64,000 nt of DNA from Beroe forskalii. Lineage: Eukaryota > Ctenophora > Nuda > Beroida > Beroidae. Positions 12,801-27,000 of this stretch are shown here, in pieces (within the stretch, counting starts at the first letter, position 1; the number at the start of each line of letters is the position of its first letter). Under the pieces are notes generated by a model that saw nothing but the letters and a program-made list of their open reading frames with translations, did not search any database and was not told where the DNA came from. The position numbers and the translations under genes were made by a program. The stretch lies in the NCBI GenBank assembly GCA_011033025.1, contig WFMF01000175.1, forward strand, positions 62,001-126,000. The letters are read 5' to 3'.

Positions 12801-14121
12801 TCTAAAATAAGTTATTTATATTTTGTCTGACGTTGATAGACCCTCTCGAGAATCAGCGCCGCGCGTGGCTGGCGTCAGCGGGTCATACATCGTACGAAAA
12901 TTAATATTAAACGAAAGTTACACAAAATTCTAGCGCAAATTTGCTACTTAAGCTTAGTTCCATTAAAAAATTAAACATGCGAGCATGGCAGCATGTAAAT
13001 TTGTTTTATTTATCCAAAAACATAATAAGGATATTTGTGCATAATCTCAAAATTTGTTGTTGAAATTCTTTGTTGTGTTTGACTTATCATTGTTCAGTTG
13101 TCCATTATTTATGTTTGAATGTTTGCACGATATATTTTGACATGGAAATGGGTTTATTGTTTATTACAATGGATTCTGACAGGGAGTGTTTTATAATTCA
13201 TTGAAATTTTCTATGTATGTACTATCATAAACTGGCAACTGCAAAATGTACACAAGCATGGTGTAAGGCTCCATGCCTGAAAGCCACCATGACAATCCTT
13301 TTTCTCTCCCCACATGAATCTACTGAAATTCGACGGGCAATGTCCGTCCCTTTCTTCTGACGCGGAAGGCAAAAGTGACGTCCAAATGTGGAACGTTGCG
13401 CCGCGCGCGCGAGGGTAGGGTAACATCCTACGAACTGAAATCTACAGGATTAAAGATTCTGTATTTAGATCTCCATATAAGAATTCCACCTCATATTTGA
13501 TATCTTGATGAAGTGTTGGAAAGTCTGCAATTCAATGACTGATTGGTAACATATGTGTGCATGCAAATGGACAGTGTTTCTTTGGCTCCACTGAAAAGAT
13601 GGTCACTATACAAGGGAGGTAGAAAGAAGGGCCAGAAATTAAGATACCTGACTTAATTATTGTGAAGTGTGTAGTCTCTACCCTCCAAGTGAGATGGGAG
13701 ATTGATTGTCATGCTATGATTTGCTAGGAAAACTACCAAAATATGAACTACGAGACAACACTCAACTTAACTGTTTAGTACAAATTGGTGTGTCAAAACA
13801 TTTATTTCTATTTTGATTTAAATTAATTGAACGAGATTTATGCACACAATAAGTGAGAAAAAGAATCATTTCTTCAAGTTAAGGTTTTTGAATCAATAGC
13901 TGGAGAACAGTCTTGGGTATTGATGGTTCATTTGTATTATTTGTTTTCGTGGCACACCTGTGCAATTAATTAAGTTGATGTGCCACTATAATCTATAAGT
14001 TTAAATTATTATTATTATTATTATGTTTGAGTTTCATTATGTATTATGTTTTAGTTTCATCATGTTACAATATTAACTAACTGAGAATGGATAATGCTTG
14101 TTTATAATTACATGATTTGTA
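12801..14121. other. Intergenic, no gene recognised
   Basis: AT-rich sequence with a short ATT trinucleotide run near 14008-14020. A 71-codon minus-strand frame at 13211-13426 has no recognisable motif. There is no convincing exon. Confidence 0.5.
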
Positions 14122-14591
14122 ATGTGGATGGTGGCTGTGTTTGGTTTGACAGTTCTCATTAGTCTCCTTTTGCTCTGTGTGGGCTGCAGGTAAGATAAAA
14201 TTATCCATATATAATGTTATCATCTTGCAAACTGCCATGGTCCAGTGTTATAGAATAGTTACATATGAGTTGTCTTTTTGGCATAAAGAACCAATGGGAT
14301 CAAAAATGTTTCAATTGTGTTTTGATAATTCACTAAATTTGGTTGCAGGGAGAAAGAGAAGGCATCTGGCAATGGTGGCACTCAAGCTCAGTCTAATTTA
14401 CCTCCACAGTCTTCTGTGAGTACTGACCTTAATACAGAATGTGCTTTCAATTAAATTTTCTAGATATTTCTAAATGGTCTGTGACTGCTCTGGCCATTTA
14501 CCTAGTTGTAATAAAATAAGCAATGTTGAAAAATATATATTTTCAGGCTCAAGTTCATGGAGTGGACAACAAAGCAATGGTAAGGATGAAC
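14122..14591 (+). CDS. Possible small single-pass membrane protein, first three exons
   Basis: I do not recognise this product. An ATG at 14122 opens a hydrophobic segment (VAVFGLTVLISLLLLCVGC), then a GTAAG donor after 14189. Two short candidate exons follow at 14349-14415 and 14547-14579 (or 14591), with TTGCAG and TTTTCAG acceptors. Phases join to give EKEKASGNGGTQAQSNLPPQ then AQVHGVDNKAM. The layout fits a signal anchor or signal peptide followed by a polar tail. Exon 3 has two donors 12 nt apart (GTAAGG at 14580, GTAAGT at 14592), both in phase, which could add or drop four residues. I could not place later exons, so the end is unknown. Splice signals and frame agreement are the only evidence; a chance arrangement is possible. 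Confidence 0.35.
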
Positions 14592-16940
14592 GTAAGTCAA
14601 TTGTCTGATATTGTAGTTCAAGCATTAATTTGTAACTTGTTTTGAAGTCTATAGTTAGATTAAATTAATGGATTAATTGGTTTAAATCATCACTAAAAGA
14701 ATCAAGCCGAATGAGGCCCAATCAAGCTCTGAAATAAGAAGAAAAATCAAACCACCATGATCCATGCAAAGAACAAACCAGAACAATCAATACAACACCA
14801 AACAAGCAAATCAACCCGAGACAAGCCAATCAACTCACATCTTGACCCAGCTTATTTTGGGCTGTTTACTGTGTTTCAAGTTTTTTAAGCTTATTTTGGG
14901 TTGATTCGCTTTTTTGGTTTGTTTTGGCTTGATCCGAGTCCAGGTTTTTGGGTTGGCTTGGGGTGTTTCAGGTTGTTCTGCTTGTTTTGCCATGATTTGG
15001 CTAGTTCCTGCTTGTAGTATCAACGAAGAATTGGCAGTCAAGCCCCAAACATGGCATTAATTTTTGGGGATAATTAATAAACTTCGATGGTCCTTCTCCC
15101 AAATGAGTTAGACTCCAAAAATAAACTAGAAGAATGTGTAAATGTATACCTTGTAATACATGCCCAAAATTAGTACATGTAATGCCCAGGACCTATTCTT
15201 AACATCGCATTGCTTGTGTGTAAAACTTTATTAAAGTTTATCATAAAATGTATATAACATGCTGTATAATCAGTTCATGGTGGGCTTATAATTAAGTGAA
15301 AATTTAGAGAAAATGTCTGGTTTGTCATAGTTGGAATTTTTCGTAGTCTTTGTCGCAAACATTACATATAGCCGGCTGTCACTTACTCACTTACACATAA
15401 TTATTTCATGCTTTTATCATCTATCTGTATTTGGGTAGTGGGTACCCCTTTCACCTTTTTGGATTAAGTTTTGAAAAGTATGGCTTTAAATAAAACCCAC
15501 AGATAGGACATGTGGCATTAAGACATGGTTTCGTTTTAACCTTATCATGTGCATCTCTAATGAAGAAGTATCATATTATCTCGTGAAACACGTGTTTTGT
15601 CTGGCATGAAATTATAAACTCTTTGTTAACTTAATAATGCAAGGTAACATGTACATGGTGAGCAGGCTATATGCTCTTAGCTCTGTAACATCAATTCTAC
15701 CCAATACTGATGACTACTTAATAACTTAATTAATTATCAATGGTACATGTACTTCTGACGAAAGTGGTGTCAACACGTGTATTGGCATCTGTTGCAGTGG
15801 TCTGATTGCACATGCGAGGTCTCACTTCTCGGGAAATTAAATAGTAAAATTTGTTGCAACTTGCAACACTATATTATTTGTTACGTGGGCTTTACCATTT
15901 AAAAAGTTTAGCAGTTTTGCACAATTAAGTCCATACGGCCTGTGACGTTATCTTTTTATGTATCAATAAAAACTCAAGTTTCAACAAAGGATACAAGTCA
16001 CGAAACTGCCGTGACTTAATACATGCGATAAATATAACACAAAATCTATCTGTTTAACTTTCAGTGCCTCCTAGTTTTCCTCAATGTTTTCGCTTTTTCA
16101 GTTACACATTGCAGCAGTCGATCGTTCTTACTAAACTATAGTTCTGATTGTAAGGATAGAAATCCCATTTTTACGATAGTTTCAATGCCCCTTAAAAGTA
16201 GTGTATTAAGAGGTGTAATCATAGGATCGTCTAATACCCTTCTTAGAGAAATGAGAAGTGTTACAATATTATGCTAAGAGTACCAAGGATCTTCGCTGTA
16301 TAGATTATGGACGCAAGTTATTTGCCATGCTGCTCAGACTGATGAATCTTCAGAGCAAAGGACTTACATACACACGTTCATTTATCATTTCAGCAAAGAC
16401 ACTGATTATTCCATGTGGAGTCTAACTGGTGGCTCAGTAAGATGAGAAGTGGTAACAGAACGCGTTAAAATATTGTGTTGAAACACAGGTGAGAGGATAA
16501 GTTATCTGGCACAGCCAGATCATAGGAATACAATACTCTAGTGCACTGTTCTTCGTGACTGTGTAATCATAATCTAGTGAAATTAAATTATGGATTGTGA
16601 TTTATTGAACCCTATTACTTCCACAGAGTGAATCCCCCATTCCCTCTAATCACTTAATTAGTCGGATTAGCGGCAAATTACCTACTCAGACACACTCCCG
16701 GAATGTCAAATGGTAAACCCTCCCACAAGGCAGGAACAGTCCCTGCAAAACAAACCTCACCCGAACACTATTCCAGAAATAGGCGTTTTGAGGGTATAAA
16801 TCAGGAGTCCTCTGCCATTGAGATGACGTCACTTCAATTAGCCTATTATACACGGGCAGTGCAGTGTGCTCACTGCACTCAGGGGGGGGGGGAGTGCCAA
16901 TAGCACATACTGCACTAACTCAAGTAGCAGGCTTTCCTCA
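14592..16940. other. Gene-poor, includes a strand-skewed tract at 14740-15010
   Basis: Left of about 14835 the plus strand is rich in CAA/AAC words (aaacaagc, accaaac). Right of it, the strand is rich in GTTTTGG/GCTTG words, so the tract is a loose inverted repeat. Elsewhere I see AT-rich sequence without a supported gene. Confidence 0.5.
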
Positions 16941-17000
16941 GCGTGGTCACGTGACTTGGTCACGTGATCAGAATTCAGATCACGTGATCTGTCACGCGCG
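16941..17000. promoter_or_regulatory. Cluster of CACGTGA E-box sites
   Basis: Three CACGTG cores, each in a TCACGTGA context, fall within about 45 bp (near 16948, 16960 and 16981), with a related TCACGCGCGTGA beside them. GTCACGTGAC is the consensus bound by TFEB/MITF-type bHLH-Zip factors in animals. No nearby gene start is recognised, so a regulatory role is only suggested. Confidence 0.4.
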
Positions 17001-17439
17001 TGAGGTGGGCCGGCTTCAGCCTTCAGACTCAGCCGTGCGACTTTGTGCGAGGTACCGGCAGTAGGACTGAGTGAAATGATGAACATTCCTTATTCTGAGA
17101 AAGGAGGGAGGGATCCCCTCATCCTCTCACAACGACAGTCTGATCCAACGCGTCCTTATCTTGTGCTGTGGGGTATGCCTGGGCTCTGCACTTCTCGCAT
17201 TTTGTATTTGTGTTTTGTTTTATTTTTCAGTTCTAGTGACATTTCACCCATGGTCCAAGATGAGATCACGTTGAAAAAATACGCTGGTTTTCAGTTTTTT
17301 CAAATCCTTTTCCAAGAACACGTAGTTATATTCGAATCTTTCACAACCACACAAAGTAACTTTCCGCTTATCCCAGACGACACACACGTTCTCCGTATTC
17401 CTGTCTGGGAGGATGGAACTTCTGTTTCACCTTCCTTGG

Positions 17440-18670
17440 CATGCAACTGACAGCGTGCTCCAGCACATTATGTAATAGGTGCGCCTAGAATACTGTATAC
17501 ATAATTCACATGGATTCCTTGACCCGGCGTGACTATACTGCTTTCTTTACACTACCCGGCGTGATTCTCCCTCTCTCTTTGCACTACCCGGCGTGACTGT
17601 ACTTTGTTCCTAGCGCTTGGAAGCGTCAGGACCAGGGTGGTACTAGGAAGACTCTTCTAGTCGACGTGCCTGGAGGTTACGGAATTTAATTAACTCAAAG
17701 TCTCAAGCGGGATTGTGATGTCACCATGCAGTTTATTTTGGGATGTTTACAGCATTGCCTCATTTCCTTCTTTCACCCTTATTCTAAACTAATCTGCGGC
17801 ATTCGTCGTTTTTCTATTTTTCATTCTATTTAATTTCGCTATAACGTAATTACTACGACGATATAAAACCGTGATGGTCTGGATCATTGCCCTTTATTTT
17901 GTGCGGTGTTTTTTAATCTAACCTGTTACTTACTTTGAGTTATTACTAATCAGTGGCATACAAAACAAGTTTTTATTCTTTTTATTCATTTTATTGCGTT
18001 TTCCACGCCTTGACCGATCAGCACGTGATTTAACCATCAACTAATGCTCTCCACATCACTCATTGTACCACCGACTGACTCTGACTGATGTATCACCACT
18101 CACCACACACTGACACTCTTACACACATGTTTCAGTAATGAATATTTGCTTGTCACACTGCACATGGCCCTCCAGCGACTGTAACATAAACACGACCACT
18201 CCCTTCATGTTATCATGCATACAAACACACAGACACACACATACAAACAAACACACACACATACAAACACACAAACACACATACAAACACACAGTTCCTC
18301 CTCAGCTTGTTCTACTGCAGCACATGTTACAAATGATTTGAATTTAATGGATATATAACACATTCAATATAAAGATCTCTTTCTCTGAAACTCTTCTGTT
18401 CATTCCTATCTCCTCTTCGCCTCACTATTCTCTCTGATTGTCTGTGTCTAGACTCTCAAATATCTCTGATCTAGACACAGTGATTGTGTGTCAACTCTCT
18501 CTCTAATCTCTTATTCCTCTCTTCTGGTGTGATCTCTCTCTTTGTACACTATGTGATCCTTTGAATTGTCTCACTTTTTCCTGTGAAGTGTATGGCTCGC
18601 TAATGGTTTTTAAATGACCTACCAGCACCTGTGTCTAATGGTTTTTAAATGACCTCCTGCAGCTATGCTA
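17440..18670. repeat. Short tandem and simple repeats
   Basis: 'acccggcgtga' recurs three times about 35 bp apart (17521-17605). An ACAC/ACAAAC microsatellite lies at 18218-18292. CT-rich sequence runs through 18400-18560. 'taatggtttttaaatgacct' is duplicated at 18601 and 18637. No gene is supported. Confidence 0.7.
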
Positions 18671-21600
18671 TGAGTTATGATGCTATTTCCTCTAATGATT
18701 TGCTTAGAGTCCTTGATCTCCGGGTGGAATTCCTCTTCTGTCTTTGTCGAGAGAGGTTTTTTGTCTGTCTGTGTAGTGTTTTTCGTGTCCACAGAATGTG
18801 TGCGTGTTTGTCCGTGTGTGAACTGTGAGTGTAAGTCTGTGTGGAGTTACGTCTATGTGAATGTGTGTCTGTGTGAACTGTGAGTGTCTGTACCTCCGCA
18901 TTCCAATGTTTCACTCTGCGTAGAGGTTGGTGTACGATACGGTAGGAGGAAGAGTAGGCTCATTATATCATCTCTTATTTTATCCCTGATTTGCAGTGCT
19001 TAGCACGTCCCCCTCGAGACACTATCTCTCCGAGACACTAATCCAGAGAGAGAGACAGTTATAAATAACATTCCTTTCTTTTTCCGGATCTATATAGTAG
19101 ATTTTATAGCAATTGTATGTTCGCGTAGACTCGGGACTTGTCTTTTTGTGTTGTTTCGTGTCTTATAAAGATTGTCGTTTTTCTTGTTTTTCCATATTAC
19201 ATTTTTTGTTGTCGATGATACCTTGCGATTCTCTTGCGAATTTTTGTTTTCAGACTTGGGTTTGAGTCTAGAAAGGTCAAATCAACCCGTAGGCGAGTCA
19301 CCTTTTTCTGTAATCGTGGATTTGCCGAAAAAAGATCATTTTGATGACTTTGATGTGGTAATCACTAGGGACAGATTATTTCTATTTTTATCTTGTCTGC
19401 AAATTTATTGTAAATTGGATTAGTCGAGATAAAAATAAAATGTGATCTTTATTGAGAATGACTGTTATATCGAAAAAATGATCTATATTGAGAATCACTG
19501 TATTTCGAAAAATTGATAGAATTATCGTAGTACTAAATCACTCTCGTGATTAGGTTATCTATTGATTATCTCTCACATCTTGAGCCTGTTTTGTCACCAA
19601 TCCGATGATAATATTTAGTACGAGATACAAATTTAGATTTTGTTCGACATCTCCCTTTGTTGCTTTACTGCTGTTTGTCGCACATCAAATAGTGAATTCT
19701 ATTTTTGATTTTCTCACGAATTGTTGTTGTTTATGTGAATGTCTGATGTTGCCTCGTCAATTCTATAACGCGTTCCTCGGCGTTGCTTTGTGATGCTATA
19801 AATTTACCGTTGTTATAATCCTGCGCAATGTTTTCATTGCGATACGCAACCAAATTTTACCTTGCCTTCTATCTTTGCCAAATAAGAGATTGATGTTTCA
19901 CGCGGTTTCAAAAGTTAAACTTTCAATAAGGAAAAACCCGCCAGCCCAGTGCCAACAATGAACAATGCCTCAGTCAACCTCCTCGAACATATGTCTTTGT
20001 GATGAATTAGAATTATCAGCCCTACTGAGTAGCTACTGATTAAATGCCAGTAATGAATCATACGTATATTCACGATGAGTAGCCACAATACCCCACAATG
20101 TGTCATATATTGACTGGGCTGGGTAACTCGCCAGTCTATCGTCATAGACTGAATGTTTCAAGTCCTGAAAATGGCGTCATTCCCAGGATACCACCAATCT
20201 TAGCATTGCAATCAGGCATGAGCCCCATCTAGACAGTTCCGGTGTTAATAATGACCCGAATGTCCCCTGCCAACTTGTAAAGCTTCACAGTGTTGCAGCC
20301 TCACCTGCCAGTGTTGCTAGATTGCCATTCCAATGTTGCTAGATTATCCTTCGAATGTTGCTAGATTGTCATTCCAGAAGTTCACGTTGTTGGGTAGACT
20401 GCTGATTAATTAATAAGGGGATTAAATGTTAAATGTTCAAAGGTTCAATAATCTTTATTCAGGATTCTTAATCGTGTGTGCATGGAATATGCGATTTTCG
20501 TTTAGTTAAGTAACTACTTTTTCCTCCATAATCTTAAAACCACCTGCTTGAGCACATAATTGCTTGAAATGGAAGCTTCTCAGCCCATAATGCTGAATGC
20601 TTTTAACACACGCGTCCATCTCCTCGGGTAATATCACCACTGCTAACACAAGACAAGTTAATATTGTTAACGTATAACAAGTTAAACATGTTAAACGCCT
20701 CTCTCAGCTGCCCACAAGAAGCTATATTTACACACTGTTTAAACCGTTAAACAGTCTTATCTTCCGTTTAACACGTCACCTGAGCTCACGCCCTTTTTAT
20801 ATAAGGGGAGGCTCGCAGTGTTTACTGCAAGGTGTCTCGTATGTGTGTTGGTTTAGGGAGGCTTATAGAATTATCCTAAACTCCTGGATCTCCCATCCTT
20901 GCCTTTTTTTGTTTGTTTTTTTGTTTTTTTTGTTTGTTTTTTTTTTCTAAATCTTCTTCACAGACAACAATATTTTAAATCTGGGTTTCAACGTATTGCG
21001 AATCTAGACTCCACCGTATGGGGAAATTGTCGGCGTTTTTAACTTCCCTTCTTGAGTACCCATTATGTATTTAAATTTTCAACTCAATAACACTTTGCAA
21101 ACTAAGTTATCGGTTTACATTTCACCTTGAAACGACTTAACGTACTTTTTTGACGTCTTTGTAACTGGATTTAACAGTAAATTAGCGGTACAACTTAGCC
21201 TAATGTTCCTGTACCTCTAGATCACGGGGTTCTAATATCGGAAACAGCCTATATCACCATCAGTGGAATGTGGTGAGATAAGGAGGAAGTTTTAAAATGT
21301 CAGAATATCTAGGTGTATTAGCGAGTCTTTGTGTTGTATCGGGTGATAATAGGATGCCGCTGGGAGAGGTGGGAAAAGAATGGAGTGCTGATAAAACCCT
21401 CGAATACTCCCCAACTCCCACACAATCTTCACACTTTGACTGATTCCTGCCTTCGCTCTGAAATTCTTCCCATACGATTTTCACATTTTATTAGTACGTG
21501 AAATTAATATTGTGAGCTTCCGCAAAAATGCGTTTTGTGATAAATTATGCATTGTCGGGCCGCATTTTTTGGATAATATGATTCTATTATCTCTTTATTC

Positions 21601-22800
21601 AGAAATTATTTGATGGAGTTCCTTACGAATTGCGGTTGATACGAAAAGCTTGGGACTTTTTTGTGATGTATCGCTGATCTTTTGCTCAATGAATATGATT
21701 TACTGTAACCAGTTTGAGTTTTTGGGGTTGTGAAAGATGGGTGGTGCGAGATAGTGTTCCGAAAATCTTCCATCAACATAAAAACTTGTCAATTCAAATG
21801 ACTCGATAAAATTGAAAGAACCCTTTCTTCACGTGATACAGCTTAATGTTTTCACCGATCAATATTATTTTGATCTATTCACTTCATATCTGGTTTTGCC
21901 GGTAAATCTTAGTTATACTTTTGCATTTGTTGTGGGTCTCACTTTAACGGAAACTCTCTTTGATTTGCGATTCTAATGCTATTCTGAGAGAGAATCCTTT
22001 AGAGATGAATTGTCTCAAAATCAGTGGACCGTTGATGAAAGATCGCGACCGACTTTTTCTATTTCTGTGTCGTTTCATTTACTCATCGCGCCTCCTGGCA
22101 CAGTCGTAAAGATCAGTTTTGACAAAAAATTTACGAAATTTACAAAATTCGACGAAATATTCCTGTTTTTTACGTTCTTTCGGAGTTCTTCGTCGTCACT
22201 ATTTGTCAGACTCTGTCTGATTAGTTACACTAAATTTCCGATTTACTTCGAATCGCACTTACTGATAACTTTCCACCAAATTAGAGCCACAGTTGACCTC
22301 TCCCAGTTCCAGGAATCAGGATACCAGATCCTTTTATAATATCTTGATCGTTCTTTCATTTTCCTGAATCTACAGGATCAAAAATTCTTCAACGTTTTCA
22401 ATCCCACATTTTATGTTTGGTCGTACTCAGGTATTTGGTAGAGTAATTCTTATCTCATATATACTCTCAGCTTCTCTGGGAATGCAAGATGTTTTTACTT
22501 CTTTAGATGTCTCGCTCGTGTCCAGAAATGTTACGGATCATATTATAATTTATTGAAAATCTAAAGTTTTCAAACGCTTCTCTTTGTGATATTATACTGA
22601 TATGTTGACTGTATGTTGGTAAATTTGTCATTCAACTGTTCCATTTTTGTATAACCATGGCAAATGTCAGATGATTGTCATCATCGATTACTCAATCAGA
22701 TTAAAATGCAAAGGAATTTGGCGGGCGATTCAATTCAAGTGGCTGAATTGCAACTATTGGAATTTCCGGTGGCTATTTATTTAGGTGCATATTTCAAAAC
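18671..22800. other. AT-rich gene-poor stretch with small duplications
   Basis: A ~46-bp duplication lies at 19440-19520 ('gatctttattgagaat' against 'gatctatattgagaat'). 'gttgctagatt' occurs about three times at 20311-20370. A run of GTTAA/TTAAC words spans 20655-20775. A T/TG-rich tract lies at 20905-20945. Open frames here are short and unsupported. Confidence 0.55.
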
Positions 22801-22805
22801 CCTCT

Positions 22806-24067
22806 TTTTCGTAACGGAAGGAATTGATAGTCTATTCCTTTCATAACTTAGTCAACTAATGCTCTAGATCCATGAATTGACAGTCAGGTAAACTCTCGTG
22901 TGTCCAGAATATTGTGTAAAAATTTCGGATCGATGTGACCAAGCGATTTTGAGATATTTTCGTTTGAACATTTTGTAACGGATGGAGGGATAGATTTTGC
23001 TTCAAAATTTTTTTCCACTCAAACTCAATTTTTATCTCAGAAATTCACTTTAAGACTAAAATTTTAACAGGGTGATCGAAAATAATCCCTTCACTTGACC
23101 ATCCCATGGAAAATCAGCTGTAGAAAAAGGGTTTAGTTGCTTTTACACGATATTTACGATTGCCCCTAATTCGTAACGGAGGGAATTCGATTTTGTAACG
23201 GAAGGAATATCAAATATTTCCATGTTCCTAGTGTCAGATGGTGAAAATATCCATGCAATATCGATATATAACTTCATATCTGTCTACCCAAACAAATGAT
23301 TATGGACAGATGGATTTTATGATTGAATAATCGGGGCTGAAAATTTTCAAAATCATGAAATTCTGAAAAAGATCTTAGAATGAAAAATATCATCTTAAAG
23401 TAAATGAAAATCTCATACATGATGTATTTCACCATTTACTACAATATAGCTCAGCTTGAGATCCAATTACCGTTATTTTTCTTGTGTTAAATCAGCAAAA
23501 AGTGTCTCTGGTGACCAGAAAATTCCCTAAAAACCATCATTTTTTGCCCATTCCTTCATCAGATTTTATCATAATCCCATTATATTTGGGTCCCAATGTC
23601 TCCGAAGACCGTACACGACCACAGGCAAACTATTCATGAGGTTTCACACTATTTAGGTGCTCAGGAGTTGCAAAATCGGTCACCAAATGTATTTAAATTC
23701 ACAATTGGACCTACAAATTTTAGAGTTGTGTCTGAAATGTCGGTTGATATGAACTGAATCCTCATTTTTCTTACTTATGGAACATTCTATAGTCTATTTT
23801 GATATTTCTTGCCTGTTTGGGATTGTCTGGAAACAAAAATGACTGATTTTTAGATATTTTCAATAAATGACCAGCCTAATTTTCCGTAACGGAAGGAGGG
23901 TTTATTTTTGGTATAAGTATCAAAATTTATGAAATATTCCAAAATCAGCGCTGCAATGAAGATGATGGGACCTATCTGAGATAGTCCTACTAATTGGAAT
24001 TTGAATAAATGCAATAGATAGGGCTTGAAAAAACTTTCTTACATATTTTTTCTGTAACGGATGGAGG
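22806..24067 (+). repeat. Six scattered copies of a GTAACGGANGGA motif
   Basis: Close matches to 'gtaacggaaggaa', 'gtaacggatggagg' or 'gtaacggagggaa' occur near 22810, 22977, 23174, 23195, 23886 and 24054, each preceded by T-rich sequence. The first two, and the last two, are each about 167 bp apart, although the DNA between them is not obviously repeated. The meaning is unknown; they may be remnants of an old array. Confidence 0.55.
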
Positions 24068-27000
24068 ATTTTTGCCAATATGGTACTGAAATAACGAAAA
24101 TTGGCATGATATGTCCAAGTTTTCAGGGTTGGATATGTTAAATGAGTGTTTTAGCCGACCAAAAACAGGAATAGCATGAACATATAAGCTTCTATATGAC
24201 AAGAAAATTTCTTTTTAAGTGAAGGTCCCAAAATACGCACCTGAATTTGTGAAATTCCACCAAATTCAAAAGCATCCTGTGACCACATTTTTCAAGATTT
24301 CTTCACCAAATTTTGGATTTTGACACTTCAGACTATGGTTAATTGAATAGAAAGGTTGATTTTCATTTAATGCCATTTTGAAATTTTCGTGAAAATGCAA
24401 CAGGTTTTGAAATATGCACTTAGACAGATGCTTTCATTTCTAATTTAAGACGCGTAAAAATAGATCGCAATCTAACCATGAGAATTTTCGAACATATTAC
24501 TGATCACTGCACTTTTTTCCATTTGATTTTGTAACAAAACAGTGAGCGACAGTACTCAAGATGTCAATAATCAGTCCCTTTTCACTTAAACTTTTCGTCC
24601 AGAGATGACTGGAAAATTCCTATCCTTTTGCCAGACGCGGTAAAATCTTTCATAATTCGGTAATATCTGTTAAAAACCTAATCTCGTTCGATAAAATTTT
24701 TGTGAAAAACCATGGCCTTGAGTTTATAACGATTCCGCATCATAAGGCCATTTTTAAATTTTATTTTGTGTCGTATGTGATTGGCCCTAGTAAATTTTCT
24801 TTCCGACAATCTGAATATTTCTCGTGACAAAATCCTTGTTATTGGACTAGTGAAACACAAGGAAATATCCTGAAACGTCCGCCGTTTAACAGAATTAATC
24901 GGGTCAGCAGGTTATCAGTGTTTACCACGTATTATTTGACTAGAATTCGCGTTACCGTACTACTTGGTCCTAGGATTCGGCAGAAAAGTAATCGAATTTG
25001 GCGGCAATTTGATCGGAGCATTGTTCATTTACGAAGCCAAGTGACGTCACATACGAGTTCCTGCCGTTGGTAGTTGAAGAACGGAAAGACCCTCAATCCG
25101 GATTTCATATGAAACACTTCCTTGTGACTGTTAGGGACTGGTGGTATCCGGATATATAGACAGCTGGGAGATCTGGGAGGTATCAGATCTTGCTACTTTA
25201 ACTCAAGGTGTACTTTCTCAGGGCAGAGAAATCGTAAATTTATCAAATTACCTGCGTCTAGTGCACTTGTGGGGCAGTATACCCAGGACTTGTTCAGTAT
25301 GTCATATTACAGCGATATTTAGCACTTTGTTCAATTCTCATCATGTATTCTACTAGACTAAACATCTGCCTTCTGCTCTAAGATAAACGTCTGATGATAT
25401 TATATCAACTGTTATTGGACCAAATTAAGTATCCATTACGTGGGATTCTCATTTCCTCTTCCTCTCCTCTACTTGATCGCTTCCTCTTGTCGAAGTTGAA
25501 ATTTGACTCGATTCACTTACGTTTAGATCTACGAACCATCATAACATAACATGACATATATCCCTCCTCCACACATAGCTTGCTGCAGTATATGGTAAAG
25601 TCTGAAATATGGTGAAGTCTTGTATATTAGGAAATTAGATTATGGTTGACAGGAAATCCTAATACTTGACCTGATACACATGTTGTAGCTTCTTGTACTT
25701 CTGTCGTTAGCGTATAGCGGACACAGGTCTAAAATGTTTAGTTGGTTTTCGCAAACATTTGTATATTATTCAGAGTTTTGACTAACCTACCCTGATTATC
25801 AAGTGCTCGTGTTGGAGTCCTAGAAACTCTCTGAGATCTAGTCATACCCTCTTAACTCGCCTCATAGATCGACCTACCATGTTCATGTATCATGACATTC
25901 TATAAATAAATGAATTGCCTGGTTGAATCTGGTTGAGTATTTCTATATTTCATGCAAAAACCACAAAAACAATCCGTACCTCCATATTTCATTAATTTTC
26001 CGTACCTCCATATTTCCTTCATTTTCCGTACCACCATTCGGCATTTCCTGATTGTGATATGCGTTATTTATTGTAATATGTTTCATCTTGATTCCAACTG
26101 TAAATTGCAAATTTTCGTAGAATTATCACAATTTTAATCCCGTGTCTGGTAAGTTAAAACGTGCTCTAATCCGTCATAATCTGGTTCATTATCATCCGTA
26201 AACAATATAAATACATCCGGTTCATTATTAGACGTGTGATGATTTAATCGACTAACTATATCTTAACATGTTACTATCGCGAGACAGTCGATTAGTAAAG
26301 TCAGCAATATTAACCATTCTATAATACCTGATGGCCTCAATCCTGTCGCTTGTTATTGGCACGATAAATAATGGTTTGTTAACCAGGGGTTTGTGATATG
26401 TGTGCCAGAAATTGGGGCAGAGACGGCAGTATTTAGGCATATAACAGGTTTATATTTTGTTGGGTCTATGCACTGTATAACACGTATAAAATTGTTATGA
26501 TGTTGCATCTCGTTGGGTCAGGTAACCGATGGCACGTGCAAATTAGCGAGGGTCGGGGACAGGTAACTGCTCAACCGAGGGTTCGGGACTGCTATTGTAA
26601 GCTTATACTGGCATTTACTGTCAGTATTTGTTTTGTGTTTTGTACTTTGGCAGGGAACTTTATTTTGTTCAACTGCTATTCTGCTGTTGCGCGTTGTACA
26701 AAATTAGCGTTCAATTTCCCTCTCAATTCATAAATAGAATTTTCGAAATAGTTAGAAATCTGTTAAGTTACTCGACACTCGTGTCACATCATTTAACTTG
26801 GCAGAAATCTGCTTGATAATGCATATATCATGCAATTAAAGACCCATTTCACTTAGATTCATGAATTTGGCACACCCTATTTACCTGAATATTTGACTGG
26901 GAAATAAGGCTGAATGAACGAAATCTCGAAGCAACATGGCATGTTTTCACTTTACATACCTTTTGTTAACCCAATCAAATCGATGTTTTCCTGCACCCAG

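Noticed and set aside
17043-17450. 135-codon plus-strand frame
   Set aside because: No recognisable domain, biased by AT-rich sequence, and no neighbouring exon signals.
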